This document shows positions 9,449 through 19,003 of a stretch of 64,000 bases of DNA, piece after piece; positions within the stretch are counted from its first letter, which is position 1; each line of letters opens with the position of its first letter. Both the position numbers and the translations under genes were made by a program. The notes below the pieces were generated by a model that did not search any database, had not been told where the DNA came from, and worked only from the letters and a program-made list of their open reading frames with translations. This DNA is from Planococcus sp. CPCC 101016 (GTDB taxonomy: Bacteria > Bacillota > Bacilli > Bacillales_A > Planococcaceae): contig NZ_VOHB01000002.1 in NCBI RefSeq assembly GCF_007859295.1, positions 248,001 to 312,000 on the forward strand, read 5' to 3'.

Positions 9449-9477
9449 AGTATAGCACAGGAGTTAACCCGTTTACA
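9449..9477 (-). promoter_or_regulatory. vmlR promoter
   Basis: On the minus strand the -35 TGTAAA (9477-9472) and -10 TATACT (9454-9449) are separated by 17 bases, about 235 bases upstream of the coding region, which leaves room for the attenuator leader. Confidence 0.7.
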
Positions 9478-9606
9478 GCAGAAAACATGAAGACTTTGGG
9501 GGCGTTTTTCAAAAATATGGAAAAGCATCCGTTTTGCCCTTGCAGCCAAAGGGTAACCAAGTATTGTCTAATATAAAAAACAATTCGTCTACACAAGGAG
9601 GCAATC

Positions 9607-10677
9607 ATGGAATATATTTATTTAGGAAACTCAGGCTTGCGTGTTCCGAAGTACATACTGGGGACCGTGCCATTCAGTGGAACAAACGGTTTTGAAGCAG
9701 CAGGAAATATCGATGAAAAGCTAGCGCGTCGTATGGTCGACATGTCGCTTGAAGCGGGTATCAATATGTTTGATACAGCGAATCTGTATTCGAAAGGGGA
9801 TGCAGAAAAGGTATTGGGTGCAGCCATCAAGGGGCGCCGCGACGAACTCTTGCTGACCTCAAAAACAGGCTTTCCGATGGGGGATAACCCTAACGCTAGA
9901 GGAGCGTCGCGAAGCAACATTCTGACGTCCATCGAAGGGTCGCTTGAGCGTTTGGGTACGGACTATCTTGACCTATACTTTGTCCACTTATGGGACGGGC
10001 AGACGCCAATCGAAGAAACTGTGGAAACGATGACCAGCTTGGTGAAGTCCGGAAAAATCCGCCATTGGGGCGTATCGAACTACAGCGGCTGGGCATTGGC
10101 CAGAACATTTTCAGTTGCCGAGCAGTCCGGCAACATTCCGCCCATCACCCAGCAAATCTATTACACACCGGAAGCGCGGGAGGCGGAATACGAACTGCTT
10201 CCGGCCGGAAAAGAACTCGGTGTCGGCTCAATGATCTGGAGTCCGCTTGGTGAAGGACTGCTGAACGGCAAAATTGGGCGCAACAAGCAAGCGCCTGAGA
10301 ACACACGCCAAGGCGGCGGATGGCCGGAGCCATGGGTTCAGGATCAAGAGCGGTTGTATCAAGTGATTGATGCTTTGGAAGAAGTCGCAGCCAACCACAA
10401 TGCTTCGGTGCCGCAGATTGCCTACGCGTGGGTTCGGGACCGTCCGAACGTCGGGCCGATTGTCATCGCGGCCCGCAACGAAGAGCAGCTTCAAGAGAAC
10501 ATTGCTTCGTTCGAGATCAAGCTGACTCAAGACGAGCATGACCGGATCGAATCTGTTGCACGTCCAGTGCCGCTCTATCCGAATTGGCACCGCGCCATGA
10601 GTTCGTTCGACATGAGCAGTTCGTCTGAGAAGACGTATTTGGAAGGCTACAAGAAGTCGATGGGGATAGATGAATGA
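9607..10677 (+). CDS. Aldo/keto reductase (IolS/YhdN-like)
   Basis: 356 residues, the longer AKR11/12-like class. The tetrad residues are visible: Asp and Tyr in [18 protein letters not shown], Lys in LLTSKTGF and His in LYFVHLWDG. The C-terminal [17 protein letters not shown] cofactor-binding stretch is typical. It has AGGAGG six bases before the ATG. It stands alone, divergent from vmlR and closed by a strong terminator. An oxidoreductase acting on sugars or aldehydes with NADP(H) is likely; the substrate is unknown. Confidence 0.9.
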   Translation: MEYIYLGNSGLRVPKYILGTVPFSGTNGFEAAGNIDEKLARRMVDMSLEAGINMFDTANLYSKGDAEKVLGAAIKGRRDELLLTSKTGFPMGDNPNARGASRSNILTSIEGSLERLGTDYLDLYFVHLWDGQTPIEETVETMTSLVKSGKIRHWGVSNYSGWALARTFSVAEQSGNIPPITQQIYYTPEAREAEYELLPAGKELGVGSMIWSPLGEGLLNGKIGRNKQAPENTRQGGGWPEPWVQDQERLYQVIDALEEVAANHNASVPQIAYAWVRDRPNVGPIVIAARNEEQLQENIASFEIKLTQDEHDRIESVARPVPLYPNWHRAMSSFDMSSSSEKTYLEGYKKSMGIDE

Positions 10678-10700
10678 CAACCAGTTTCAAATAAAGAGAA

Positions 10701-10734
10701 TGCACCGAACCCAGTTACGGGTTCGGTGCATTTT
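10701..10734 (+). terminator. Terminator of the 9607 aldo/keto reductase
   Basis: A 12-bp perfect stem, TGCACCGAACCC / GGGTTCGGTGCA, with a 6-base loop and a following T-rich tract. Confidence 0.9.
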
Positions 10735-10901
10735 GTTGTTCTTTCGTCAAAAAATCTTCCTGATTTGAAACAAGCAGAAAATGAGAAGATAAGGAATTGA
10801 TTCGGAACAGACCTAGAGTGCATTTTTAATTAACTTTCAATTCTGACGATCTACGTTTACAATGTGAATTGATTGATGATGGAAACGGGAGGGGAAGTTT
10901 T

Positions 10902-11846
10902 GTGGACCATTTGGCAAAACCCTGCTGTTCGCCCAGCAAGCCGCGGCAGCTGAAAGAAACCGCTAGAGAGACGGAGGTTTCTCTGCCGACCCGCAAAGAA
11001 ATCCGCTTTAAAGAAAAAATGGTTTTCATTAACGGTGGGGAATTTTTGATGGGAACGGAAAGCGGAGAAGGGCATCCTGCAGACTGCGAAGGTCCTATAC
11101 GAAAGCGGCAGGCAGCGCCGTTCTACATGGACAGCACAGCTGTGACAAACGAAGAATTCAAGCAATTTATCAAGGAAACCGGTTATCAAACGGAAGCGGA
11201 AGAATTCGGCTGGTCTTTCGTCTTTTATCAGTTTCTAGCTTCTGACCTCAAGGCGGTTGTCAGGCAAGTAGCCAATACGCCTTGGTGGTGTGCGGTAGAG
11301 AGCGCTTATTGGTTTCAGCCGGAAGGACCGGGAAGCGAAATAGACAGCCGAATGGATCATCCGGTTGTCCATGTATCCTGGAAAGACGCGAACGCTTTCT
11401 GTGAATGGGCAGGAAAGCGGCTGCCCGATGAAATCGAGTGGGAGTATGCCGCAAGTGGAGGATTAGAGCAAAAGCGGTATCCATGGGGAGATGAGCTGAA
11501 CCCCAACAACGAGCATCTCTGCAATATTTGGCAAGGAAGGTTTCCGACATCCAATACGGCTGAAGACGGATTTAAAGGGACGGCTCCTGTATCTTCCTTT
11601 TTGCCAAACGGGTTCGGCCTTTATAACATGGCCGGAAATGTATGGGAATGGTGTTCGAACGCATTTACAGAACTGCGAGACCCGGCAGTCGGCCAGATGA
11701 AGGCCGAAGAAGATAAGGCCATGCGCGGCGGTTCCTATTTATGCCACGACTCCTACTGCAATAGGTATCGGGTAGCGGCTCGGTCTTCCAATACGAGCGA
11801 TAGTTCTGCAGGGAACATCGGCTTTCGATGCGCAGCTGATGTGTAA
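10902..11846 (+). CDS. Formylglycine-generating enzyme (sulfatase-modifying factor)
   Basis: 314 residues from GTG 10902, chosen because GGGAGGGG lies just upstream; TTG 10869 would lack a site. The SUMF1/FGE fold is recognised from GGEFLMGTE, the VSWKDANAFCEWAGKRLPDE block, YNMAGNVWEW and the end GFRCAADV. The catalytic cysteine pair is C281 and C286 in SYLCHDSYCNRYRVAARS, matching the copper-binding pair of true FGEs that oxidise a sulfatase Cys to formylglycine. The N-terminal CCSPSK motif is seen in bacterial homologues. The sulfatase follows 46 bases downstream. A true FGE rather than an EgtB-like relative is well supported. Confidence 0.93.
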   Translation: MDHLAKPCCSPSKPRQLKETARETEVSLPTRKEIRFKEKMVFINGGEFLMGTESGEGHPADCEGPIRKRQAAPFYMDSTAVTNEEFKQFIKETGYQTEAEEFGWSFVFYQFLASDLKAVVRQVANTPWWCAVESAYWFQPEGPGSEIDSRMDHPVVHVSWKDANAFCEWAGKRLPDEIEWEYAASGGLEQKRYPWGDELNPNNEHLCNIWQGRFPTSNTAEDGFKGTAPVSSFLPNGFGLYNMAGNVWEWCSNAFTELRDPAVGQMKAEEDKAMRGGSYLCHDSYCNRYRVAARSSNTSDSSAGNIGFRCAADV

Positions 11847-11892
11847 AGAAGACGTGAAGCGGCCAGATAATACAAAAAAAGGAGGCGCCAAT

Positions 11893-13206
11893 ATGACAGG
11901 GAAACCGAATATCCTCCTGGTCATTTCGCATGATACAGGAAGGCATTTAGAAAGCTATGGACGCAAAGTGAAGACGCCGGAACTGAACCGGATGGCAGAA
12001 GAAGGCATCCAGTTTGACAATTATTTTTGCACGCAGCCGCAATGCAGTCCGAGCCGGGGCAGTATCCTAACTGGGCAATACGGACATAATCATGGATTGA
12101 TCGGCCTGACCCATTTAGGGCATACAATGAAAGCGGGCATCAAAACACTTCCTTCAGAAATGAAACGAGCTGGCTACGCTACCTGGCTTTTCGGTTTTTT
12201 CCATGAATCCATCGACGGAATTTATGAAGGGGAAAAATTAGGCTACGATCAAGTAGTCAAAGTTCCAGGAAATGCAGCAGAAAAAGTGACGGATGAAGTG
12301 GAGAAGTTTTTGCTTGAACGAGCGGAAGCCGGCGATGCAGCACCTTTTTATGCTTCGGTTGGATTTGAAGAAACACACCGCCCTTTTGATGATTTTGAAC
12401 CGGATCCCATTGATGAAGTGGAAGTTCCGCCGTATTTGCCGGACACGAAGCAAGTCAGGCAAGACATTGCCCAATTTCAAGGCTCTGTTAAAGAACTGGA
12501 CCGCGCAATCGGAAGGATAAGAAAATTATTGGAAGATACCCGGTTAGATGAAAACACGCTCTTGATCTATACGACGGACCACGGCATTGCTTTTCCAAGA
12601 GCAAAAGGCACGTTGACGGATGCAGGTCTGGAAACGGCGTTGATCATGAAATTCCCGAAAAGAATGGACAGAAAAGGAATCAGGCAAAAACAACTCTTGT
12701 GCAATATTGATTTGATGCCGACTCTTCTGGATATTGCAGGCGGAGAAGTTCCCGCTGGGATTGATGGACGGAGTTTCCTGCCGTTGATCCGAGAGGAAAG
12801 CTATACAGAACGCGAACATTTCTTCTGCGAACTGACGTGGCATGACCGCTATCATCCCATGCGAGGCGTAAGGACCGCCAAATACAAGTACATAAGAAAT
12901 TTTGAAGACGGTCCTAAAGTATACCTGCCCTTCGATATTCACGAGAGCCTTTCAGGGCAAGTGGTGCGGAACGACTATTACGTTCCCAACACCAAGGAGG
13001 AATTATACGACCTGGAGACGGATCCGCAAGAGCAGAACAATCTGGCTGAGCTGGAGGAACACCGGCACATCTTGGCAGAACTGCGTGGAAAAGTGGAACA
13101 GTGGATGGTTGATACGGACGATCAGTTGCTGTCGGGTTCTATTGAAGGGCAAGAAGCAAAAGAATGGGAACAAGAAAAACAGTCAGGACGCGTGTACAAA
13201 CCTTAA
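11893..13206 (+). CDS. Cys-type sulfatase (S1 family)
   Basis: 437 residues from the ATG after AAAGGAGG. The formylglycine motif is C51-S-P-S-R, so this is the Cys type that needs the FGE encoded just upstream. Metal-binding positions appear as SHD (12-14) and TTDHG. The core resembles the sulfamidase/N-sulfoglucosamine sulfohydrolase branch, but substrate cannot be set. No signal peptide is present, so it acts in the cytoplasm. FGE, sulfatase and GH65 lie in series, but a terminator follows the sulfatase. Confidence 0.9.
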   Translation: MTGKPNILLVISHDTGRHLESYGRKVKTPELNRMAEEGIQFDNYFCTQPQCSPSRGSILTGQYGHNHGLIGLTHLGHTMKAGIKTLPSEMKRAGYATWLFGFFHESIDGIYEGEKLGYDQVVKVPGNAAEKVTDEVEKFLLERAEAGDAAPFYASVGFEETHRPFDDFEPDPIDEVEVPPYLPDTKQVRQDIAQFQGSVKELDRAIGRIRKLLEDTRLDENTLLIYTTDHGIAFPRAKGTLTDAGLETALIMKFPKRMDRKGIRQKQLLCNIDLMPTLLDIAGGEVPAGIDGRSFLPLIREESYTEREHFFCELTWHDRYHPMRGVRTAKYKYIRNFEDGPKVYLPFDIHESLSGQVVRNDYYVPNTKEELYDLETDPQEQNNLAELEEHRHILAELRGKVEQWMVDTDDQLLSGSIEGQEAKEWEQEKQSGRVYKP

Positions 13207-13235
13207 TTTCGAATCTGCAAAGCCTCGAGACAAAT

Positions 13236-13278
13236 CAAAATTCTTCAGAATTTTTTCGGCTGAAGAATTTTGTTTTTC
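13236..13278 (+). terminator. Terminator after the sulfatase
   Basis: A 13-bp perfect stem, CAAAATTCTTCAG / CTGAAGAATTTTG, with an 11-base loop, followed by TTTTT. Confidence 0.85.
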
Positions 13279-13298
13279 GTTTTCCGGTTTTGATTTTC

Positions 13299-13347
13299 TT
13301 GACTATTCAAAATATAGAACCTATAATAAGTCGTGTAAGCGCTTTCC
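13299..13347 (+). promoter_or_regulatory. Promoter and cre box of the GH65 operon
   Basis: TTGACT (13299-13304), a 17-base spacer and TATAAT (13322-13327) form a near-consensus SigA promoter. TGTAAGCGCTTTCC at 13334-13347 fits the CcpA operator consensus and sits at the likely transcription start, so it should give glucose repression. Confidence 0.85.
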
Positions 13348-13446
13348 ATAAAATTCAAGAAGTTCTTGTTTCAAAGGAAAGCTTGCTCGAGGAGAAGCGG
13401 AGATGTTTCTCAGACGGAAGCTCGGATATTTTTTTCGAAAAAAACT

Positions 13447-13456
13447 AAAACGTTTT
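13447..13456. promoter_or_regulatory. Possible LacI-type operator
   Basis: The 10-bp palindrome AAAACGTTTT lies 30 bases upstream of the first GH65 gene. It has the central CG of LacI-family operators and may bind the regulator encoded at 19749; it also partly resembles a weak cre box. Confidence 0.45.
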
Positions 13457-13485
13457 CGTAAACACGAAAGGGGGCGGCTTCTGTG

Positions 13486-15849
13486 ATGGATTATTCCATC
13501 GGCACAGGGGAATTCAAAGACTGGATCGTAGCAGAGACAAGCTTTTCCACCGATGCACTGGGAAAAAGCGAAGCCGTTATGATGCTTGGAAATGGCTACA
13601 TGGGGCTGCGTTCTGCGACAGAAGAACCGTATGGCCGGGAAACCAGGAACTTATTCATCAATGGAACTTTCAATAAATCACAGGAAAATGAAGTGACCGA
13701 ACTTCCGAATGCAGCGGATGTCACTCAATTGGATATTCGAATCGACGGAGAACGGTTCAGCCTGGAACTCGGAAACACCAGCGAATACAGCAAACAGCTT
13801 AATTTAAAAACAGCTGAACTGGCCAGGTCTTTTATATGGGAATCGCCAAAAGGGAAAAAATTGCGGTTTCACTTTAAGCGTTTTGTGTCGCTCGATCACC
13901 TGCATTTGATTGCGATGAAGATGGAAGTGGAAAGCTTGACCCATCCAGTGGCGATTTCGTTTGACAGCGGCATCAATGGACGGATGGCCAATTCAGGGTC
14001 GCAGCATTTCATTGAAGGGGAACGGAGAATACTGAAAGACCGCTTGATCCAGCTTGTTCAGAAGACCAGCCAATCCGGTGTGGACATGGTTTTCAATGCG
14101 ATACATAACATCCGCTTGAATAACGAAAGCATCATTCCGGCTGCAGACAAGGACATGGCACGCCGGAAAGTGTGGATGACCTATGATTTCCAGCTCGAGC
14201 CGAATGACAAGCTGGAGGTGGAAAAACTGGCGACTGTGCATACGAGCCGGGACGGGCAGCAGTCGAATGATTTTGGCCAGTTGCGCAAGCAATCTCTCGA
14301 CGAATTGCAGCATCTTGCAGGAAAAGGATACGACACCCTATTCGGGCAGCATTGCCAGGCATGGCAGGAAAAGGTGTGGGACATCTACAATTTTGAACTG
14401 GAAAGTGAACAGCCGTTTGACCAGCTGGCACTCCGGTTTTCACTGTACCACTTGACGGCGATGCAGCCGCCGCCAGCTCAGGAATACTTGGGCGTGGGAG
14501 CGAAAGCAATGAGCGGAGAAGGATACAAAGGACATACCTTCTGGGATTTGGAGATTTTTATATTGCCTTTCTTCATTTATTCCAATCCTGCAGCAGCCAA
14601 ATCCTTGCTCACGTACCGGTACCATGGACTTTCCGGAGCGCGAAAAAAAGCAGTGGAAAACGGGTATGCCGGCGCTATGTATCCATGGGAAATGGCTTGG
14701 CCGGAAGATGGAGAAACCACACCGTTGTGGGGAGACATTGACATTGTGACAGGAGAACAGTCGAAGATCTGGTCAGGAATCATCGAACAGCATATTTCCG
14801 CAGACATCGCTTATGCCGTTTATCAATACGAAAAAGTGACAGGCGACTCCGAATTCATGGAACGCTGCGGTTACGAGATGGTCTTTGAGACGGCAAACTT
14901 CTGGTCAAGCAGGCTGGAATGGACTGAAGACGGGAAAGCGTATGAAATCCGCAATGTTCTCGGGCCTGACGAATACAAAGAGCATGTGAACAATAATGCT
15001 TTCACCAATTATATGGCGTATTTCAATTTGAAACTCGCTGAACGGTACGCTAACCAACTGTCATCCGAAAATCCGGAGCTTTTCCAACAATTCGGGTTGG
15101 AAGAAGCGCGTCTGGATTGGAAAGAAAAATCGGAAAACCTGTATTTGCCGAATCCGCGAGCGATGGACTTAGTCATTCCGCAAGATGATACGTATTTGCA
15201 GCTTCCGGAAATCGACCTTTCAAAATACAAGAACCAAACGAAAGTGAGAACCATTTACCGGGATCTCAATGCGGAGCAGATCAATGGAATCCAAGTGACG
15301 AAACAAGCGGATACAGTATTGTTATTCTACTTGCTGGAGCAGACGTTTTTAAGCGGGGACGCCCGCTTATCGAACGCAGCCAAACAGCAGAATTACCGGT
15401 ATTATGAACCCCGCACTTTGCATGACTCTTCCTTGAGTTTAGCGGTCCATGCCGTTGTCGCGAACGATCTGGGAGAAACCGATAAGGCCTACTCCTTGTT
15501 CCGGCAAGCATGCGAAATCGATCTCGGGCCGCAAATGGATACTTCTGATGAAGGCATACATGCAGCGGCTATTGGGGGGATTTGGACTTCGGCGGTATTC
15601 GGCTTTGGAGGCGTACGGCTATCGGATGAAACACTGCGGATCAATCCCCTGTTGCCGAAGCACTGGCGCCGGATGAAGTTTACAATCTACTGGCAGGGGA
15701 CGGCATTGACAATCGAAATCACAGACCAGTCACTCAAAGTCACCGCACACAGCGGAAAAGCAACATTTGAGACTGGCGGTCAGATTTACAGAGCGGACAA
15801 AGTGATGGAAGTGCCGCTCGCAAACAAAGCACAAACCCATTCGGGATGA
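13486..15849 (+). CDS. GH65 glycoside phosphorylase, kojibiose-phosphorylase-like
   Basis: 787 residues, full length for GH65 inverting phosphorylases, which split an alpha-glucosyl bond with phosphate to give beta-glucose 1-phosphate. The general-acid Glu is E496 in LGPDEYKEHVNNNAF. The substrate-binding stretch AMSGEGYKGHTFWD is followed by L where most members have T (FWDLE instead of FWDTE, from residue 352). The WSGIIEQHISADIAYAVYQY region resembles the E. coli YcjT kojibiose phosphorylase branch, so kojibiose or a related alpha-1,2 glucoside is my guess. It is the first gene of the operon; ATG follows AAAGGGGG. Confidence 0.85.
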   Translation: MDYSIGTGEFKDWIVAETSFSTDALGKSEAVMMLGNGYMGLRSATEEPYGRETRNLFINGTFNKSQENEVTELPNAADVTQLDIRIDGERFSLELGNTSEYSKQLNLKTAELARSFIWESPKGKKLRFHFKRFVSLDHLHLIAMKMEVESLTHPVAISFDSGINGRMANSGSQHFIEGERRILKDRLIQLVQKTSQSGVDMVFNAIHNIRLNNESIIPAADKDMARRKVWMTYDFQLEPNDKLEVEKLATVHTSRDGQQSNDFGQLRKQSLDELQHLAGKGYDTLFGQHCQAWQEKVWDIYNFELESEQPFDQLALRFSLYHLTAMQPPPAQEYLGVGAKAMSGEGYKGHTFWDLEIFILPFFIYSNPAAAKSLLTYRYHGLSGARKKAVENGYAGAMYPWEMAWPEDGETTPLWGDIDIVTGEQSKIWSGIIEQHISADIAYAVYQYEKVTGDSEFMERCGYEMVFETANFWSSRLEWTEDGKAYEIRNVLGPDEYKEHVNNNAFTNYMAYFNLKLAERYANQLSSENPELFQQFGLEEARLDWKEKSENLYLPNPRAMDLVIPQDDTYLQLPEIDLSKYKNQTKVRTIYRDLNAEQINGIQVTKQADTVLLFYLLEQTFLSGDARLSNAAKQQNYRYYEPRTLHDSSLSLAVHAVVANDLGETDKAYSLFRQACEIDLGPQMDTSDEGIHAAAIGGIWTSAVFGFGGVRLSDETLRINPLLPKHWRRMKFTIYWQGTALTIEITDQSLKVTAHSGKATFETGGQIYRADKVMEVPLANKAQTHSG

Positions 15850-15861
15850 CTAGGGCAGTAA

Positions 15862-15882
15862 TAAAATGATTCGTTCATTTTA
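15862..15882 (+). other. Hairpin upstream of the binding-protein gene
   Basis: TAAAATGA and TCATTTTA form an 8-bp stem with a TTCGT loop between GH65 and the binding-protein gene. There is no U-run, so an RNA processing or stabilising site is more likely than a terminator. Confidence 0.45.
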
Positions 15883-15915
15883 TTTACTATAAAAAAATCA
15901 AAGGGGGCATTACAC

Positions 15916-17160
15916 ATGGTTTTTAAAAAGAAGTTCACGGCAGGCATAGCGTTGGCTGCACTGATGACAGGATTGGCTGCATGCAGCGGAGGCGAAGAAG
16001 CGACAACTGAAGGCGGCGAAGGAGGAGCAGAGAAGATCACGATATTCCAAACGAAAGTTGAAATTTCCGATCAGCTCGAAGCAGCGGCAGAAACGTATAC
16101 GGAAGAAACCGGGGTGGAAGTGGAAGTCATCGGGACGACCGGGGATGATTATTTCCAGCAGCTTCAGATCCGCCTCAATAATGGAACCGGCCCTTCGATT
16201 ATGAGTGTGCAAAATGCCACAGTGGCTGAAAGTTTGCAATCGTATCTGCATGACTTGAGTGACGAAGAATTTGTCAGCAATATTGCACCGGACATGGCGT
16301 TGACGCTTGAAGACAAAGTGGTCGGGATTCCGTATGGTGTCGAAGGATTCGGGATTATCTACAACAAAGATTTAGTGAATCCGGAAGACATCCAAGATTA
16401 CGAATCATTCGTAAGCACATTGGAAAAATTCAATGCTGAAGGCATCAACGGCTATGCTTTGTCATCAGAAGCTTACTTCCTCATCGGCCATATGATTAAC
16501 TATCCATTCTCGATTCAGGAAGAGCCGATAGAGTTTATGGACAGCCTTTCTGCTGGCGAAGTGACGATGGCGGAAACGGAAGAATTCCTTAGATTCGGCG
16601 AGTACATGGAAGCCATCAGAGCCAATACACCGAGCCCGTTGAGCACTTCTTATGACCAGCAGGTAGGAGATTTTGCAGCTGGAAAAACAGCGATGATCCA
16701 CCAAGGAAACTGGGCATGGGGCTTGCTTCAAGATTTCGAAGTGGATTTTGAAGTCGGTATGGCGCCATTCCCGCTTGAAGGAAATGACAAGCTTGCAGTA
16801 GGCGTCGGCAGCAACTGGGCCGTCAACTCAGATAAAGAACCGGAAGAAATCCAAGCAGCTACGGACTTCCTGGAATGGCTGCACACAAGCGAAACCGGCA
16901 AACGCATCATCGTTGAAGACTTTGGATTTGTCCCTGCGATGACGAATATTGAAGCAAATGACTTGGATCCGTTATCGCAAGCGATTCTGGAAGCTTCCAA
17001 CAGCGGCGAAACAATTCCTTGGTCACATAACTACTTCCCGGCAAACCTTGTATTGAATGATTTTGCACCAGCTGCAGAGAAATTCTTTGTCAATGAAGAG
17101 ATGACAAGTGAAGAGTTTATCACCAACTTGGATGCAGCTTGGCAGAATGCGATCAAGTAA
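15916..17160 (+). CDS. Sugar ABC transporter substrate-binding lipoprotein
   Basis: 414 residues. It has a lipoprotein signal peptide with lipobox LAAC near residue 22, then an acidic Gly/Glu/Thr linker and a family-1 solute-binding domain. SIMSVQNATVAESLQSYLHD and VVGIPYGVEGFGIIYNKDLV are typical of MalE/MsmE-like proteins. It is anchored on the outer face of the membrane and delivers oligosaccharide to the permeases at 17261 and 18142. The phosphorylases in the operon suggest an alpha-linked glucose disaccharide as ligand. Confidence 0.9.
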   Translation: MVFKKKFTAGIALAALMTGLAACSGGEEATTEGGEGGAEKITIFQTKVEISDQLEAAAETYTEETGVEVEVIGTTGDDYFQQLQIRLNNGTGPSIMSVQNATVAESLQSYLHDLSDEEFVSNIAPDMALTLEDKVVGIPYGVEGFGIIYNKDLVNPEDIQDYESFVSTLEKFNAEGINGYALSSEAYFLIGHMINYPFSIQEEPIEFMDSLSAGEVTMAETEEFLRFGEYMEAIRANTPSPLSTSYDQQVGDFAAGKTAMIHQGNWAWGLLQDFEVDFEVGMAPFPLEGNDKLAVGVGSNWAVNSDKEPEEIQAATDFLEWLHTSETGKRIIVEDFGFVPAMTNIEANDLDPLSQAILEASNSGETIPWSHNYFPANLVLNDFAPAAEKFFVNEEMTSEEFITNLDAAWQNAIK

Positions 17161-17190
17161 GCCTATGGTTTTTGGATGACCTATGAATAA

Positions 17191-17224
17191 AGAGAGCACG
17201 CCTGTGCAGGCGTGTTCTGCTTTT
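17191..17224 (+). terminator. Intra-operon terminator or processing hairpin
   Basis: AGCACGCC / GGCGTGTT stem with a TGTGCA loop and a T-run, between binding protein and permease genes. Such partial terminators commonly keep binding protein in excess over the membrane subunits. Confidence 0.7.
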
Positions 17225-17260
17225 TCTCTATCAAAATGAAAAACGTAAAAGGAAGAGGGG

Positions 17261-18142
17261 ATGGATGTGGCCAACAAGAAGAATATCGGCTGGTATCTCA
17301 TATTTACACTGCCGCTGCTCATCATTTTTACAATTATTGTCGTCATTCCGTTTGTCATCGGAATCTATTATGCCTTTTTTGAATGGGATGGCATCAATGC
17401 CAACCCGAAAGTGTTTGTTGGCATGGAGAATTTTCTGACCTTGTTTTCAGATGACCGGTTCTTGAGATCCACATGGCTTACGGTGCTGTTCACCGTGCTG
17501 TCCGTGATTTCGGTCAACGTCGTGGGGCTCGCATTTGCTTTGCTGGTGACTTCAAAACTGAAACTGGGCAATTTAGCGCGCACCATGTTTTTCATGCCTT
17601 ACTTGATCGGGGGTTTGATTTTAGGCTATATCTGGCAGTTTGTGTTCCTGGATGTCTTTACATTCGTCGGCGAATTGCTCGGACTCGAAAGCATCTTTTT
17701 CAACTGGCTGCTTAACGAGAACTTTGCCTTGTTTGCCCTGGTGTTTGTTTTCACTTGGCAGATGGCAGGCTACGTCATGATTGTCTACATTGCAGGGATC
17801 CAAGGCATACCTGGAGAGCTGATCGAAGCTTCAAAAGTCGATGGTGCCAGCAAATGGCAGCGGCTGATGAGGATTACGTTCCCGCTGCTCATGCCCGCAT
17901 TTACCATCAGCTTGTTTTTAACCCTGTCGTACGGCTTCAAAATCTACGACGTCAACTTATCCTTGACGGGCGGCGGACCGGCAAATGCGACGGAACTGTT
18001 TGCAATGAATATTTACAATGAAATCTTTGGCTACGGAAATTATGGGTACGGTCAGGCAAAAGCCATTTTGTTCTTCGTAATTATCGCAGCCATTACATTG
18101 ACCCAAGTTTACCTGACGAAGAAACGGGAGGTTGATATGTAA
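17261..18142 (+). CDS. Sugar ABC transporter permease (MalF type)
   Basis: 293 residues with six membrane helices, the first at about 12-34. The EAA loop, which docks the ATPase, reads ELIEASKVDGASKWQRLMRI around residue 188. ATG 17261 is used; GTG 17267 has equally good spacing to GGAAGAGGGG. The next permease gene overlaps by one base. No ATPase gene is present in the operon, so an MsmX-like shared ATPase is inferred. Confidence 0.9.
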   Translation: MDVANKKNIGWYLIFTLPLLIIFTIIVVIPFVIGIYYAFFEWDGINANPKVFVGMENFLTLFSDDRFLRSTWLTVLFTVLSVISVNVVGLAFALLVTSKLKLGNLARTMFFMPYLIGGLILGYIWQFVFLDVFTFVGELLGLESIFFNWLLNENFALFALVFVFTWQMAGYVMIVYIAGIQGIPGELIEASKVDGASKWQRLMRITFPLLMPAFTISLFLTLSYGFKIYDVNLSLTGGGPANATELFAMNIYNEIFGYGNYGYGQAKAILFFVIIAAITLTQVYLTKKREVDM

Positions 18143-18978
18143 TGCACATACTCAGCAAATGGTCGAGAGAGATTATATTGATACTGGTTGCTTTAGTCTT
18201 TCTATCTCCCATCTACATCATTTTTGTGAACTCGTTCAAAACGAGACGGGAATTGTACGAAAATGCGCTGGCTTTTCCCGAAGCGTTCAGTTTCCAATTC
18301 TATACGGAAGCAATGGAGAAAATGAATTTCTTTAGCGCATTTTTGAATTCGATGTTTGTCACGATCGTTTCCGTGTTGTTTATCGTCATCTTGTCTTCGA
18401 TGACGGCCTGGATGCTGGTCCGTTCCGGAAACCGGATCAGTACGATCATTTTCATGACGCTGATCGCCACAATGCTGATTCCTTTTCAGACGCTCATGAT
18501 GCCGCTTATGCAGCTGGTTACCGGAATTACAGCCAATCTCGGCATTCCGTTGTACAACACGCTGAGTGGTCTGGTTTTCATGAATATCGGTTTCCATGCG
18601 GCGCTTTCCGTCTTTCTGTATCATGGGTTTATCAAATCGATCCCGATTTCCCTTGAGGAAGCGGCCACCATTGACGGGGCTTCGAAGTTCGGTGTTTTCT
18701 GGAGGATCATTTTCCCGATTCTGACACCGATTACCGCTACGGTCATGATTTTGAATGTCATCCTGATCTGGAACGATTTCCTGTTGCCATCATTGACACT
18801 GGTCGATAAGGAACTGCGGACGATTCCGTTGTCTGTTTTCTACTTTTTCGGAGAATTCACTATTGAATGGAACTTAGCCATGGCCGGATTGACCTTAACG
18901 ATTATCCCGGTTGTGATTTTCTATATTCTTGCACAGAAATACATTATCAAAGGAATCGGAGAAGGGGCTGTCAAATAA
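18142..18978 (+). CDS. Sugar ABC transporter permease (MalG type)
   Basis: 278 residues with six membrane helices. The EAA loop is LEEAATIDGASKFGVFWRI and the protein ends with the family-typical IIKGIGEGAVK. Its ATG overlaps the stop of the previous permease (TAATG). It forms the heterodimeric channel with the 17261 product. Confidence 0.9.
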   Translation: MHILSKWSREIILILVALVFLSPIYIIFVNSFKTRRELYENALAFPEAFSFQFYTEAMEKMNFFSAFLNSMFVTIVSVLFIVILSSMTAWMLVRSGNRISTIIFMTLIATMLIPFQTLMMPLMQLVTGITANLGIPLYNTLSGLVFMNIGFHAALSVFLYHGFIKSIPISLEEAATIDGASKFGVFWRIIFPILTPITATVMILNVILIWNDFLLPSLTLVDKELRTIPLSVFYFFGEFTIEWNLAMAGLTLTIIPVVIFYILAQKYIIKGIGEGAVK

Positions 18979-19003
18979 GCTCTTTTCAGAAGGAGGGGAA
19001 AAC

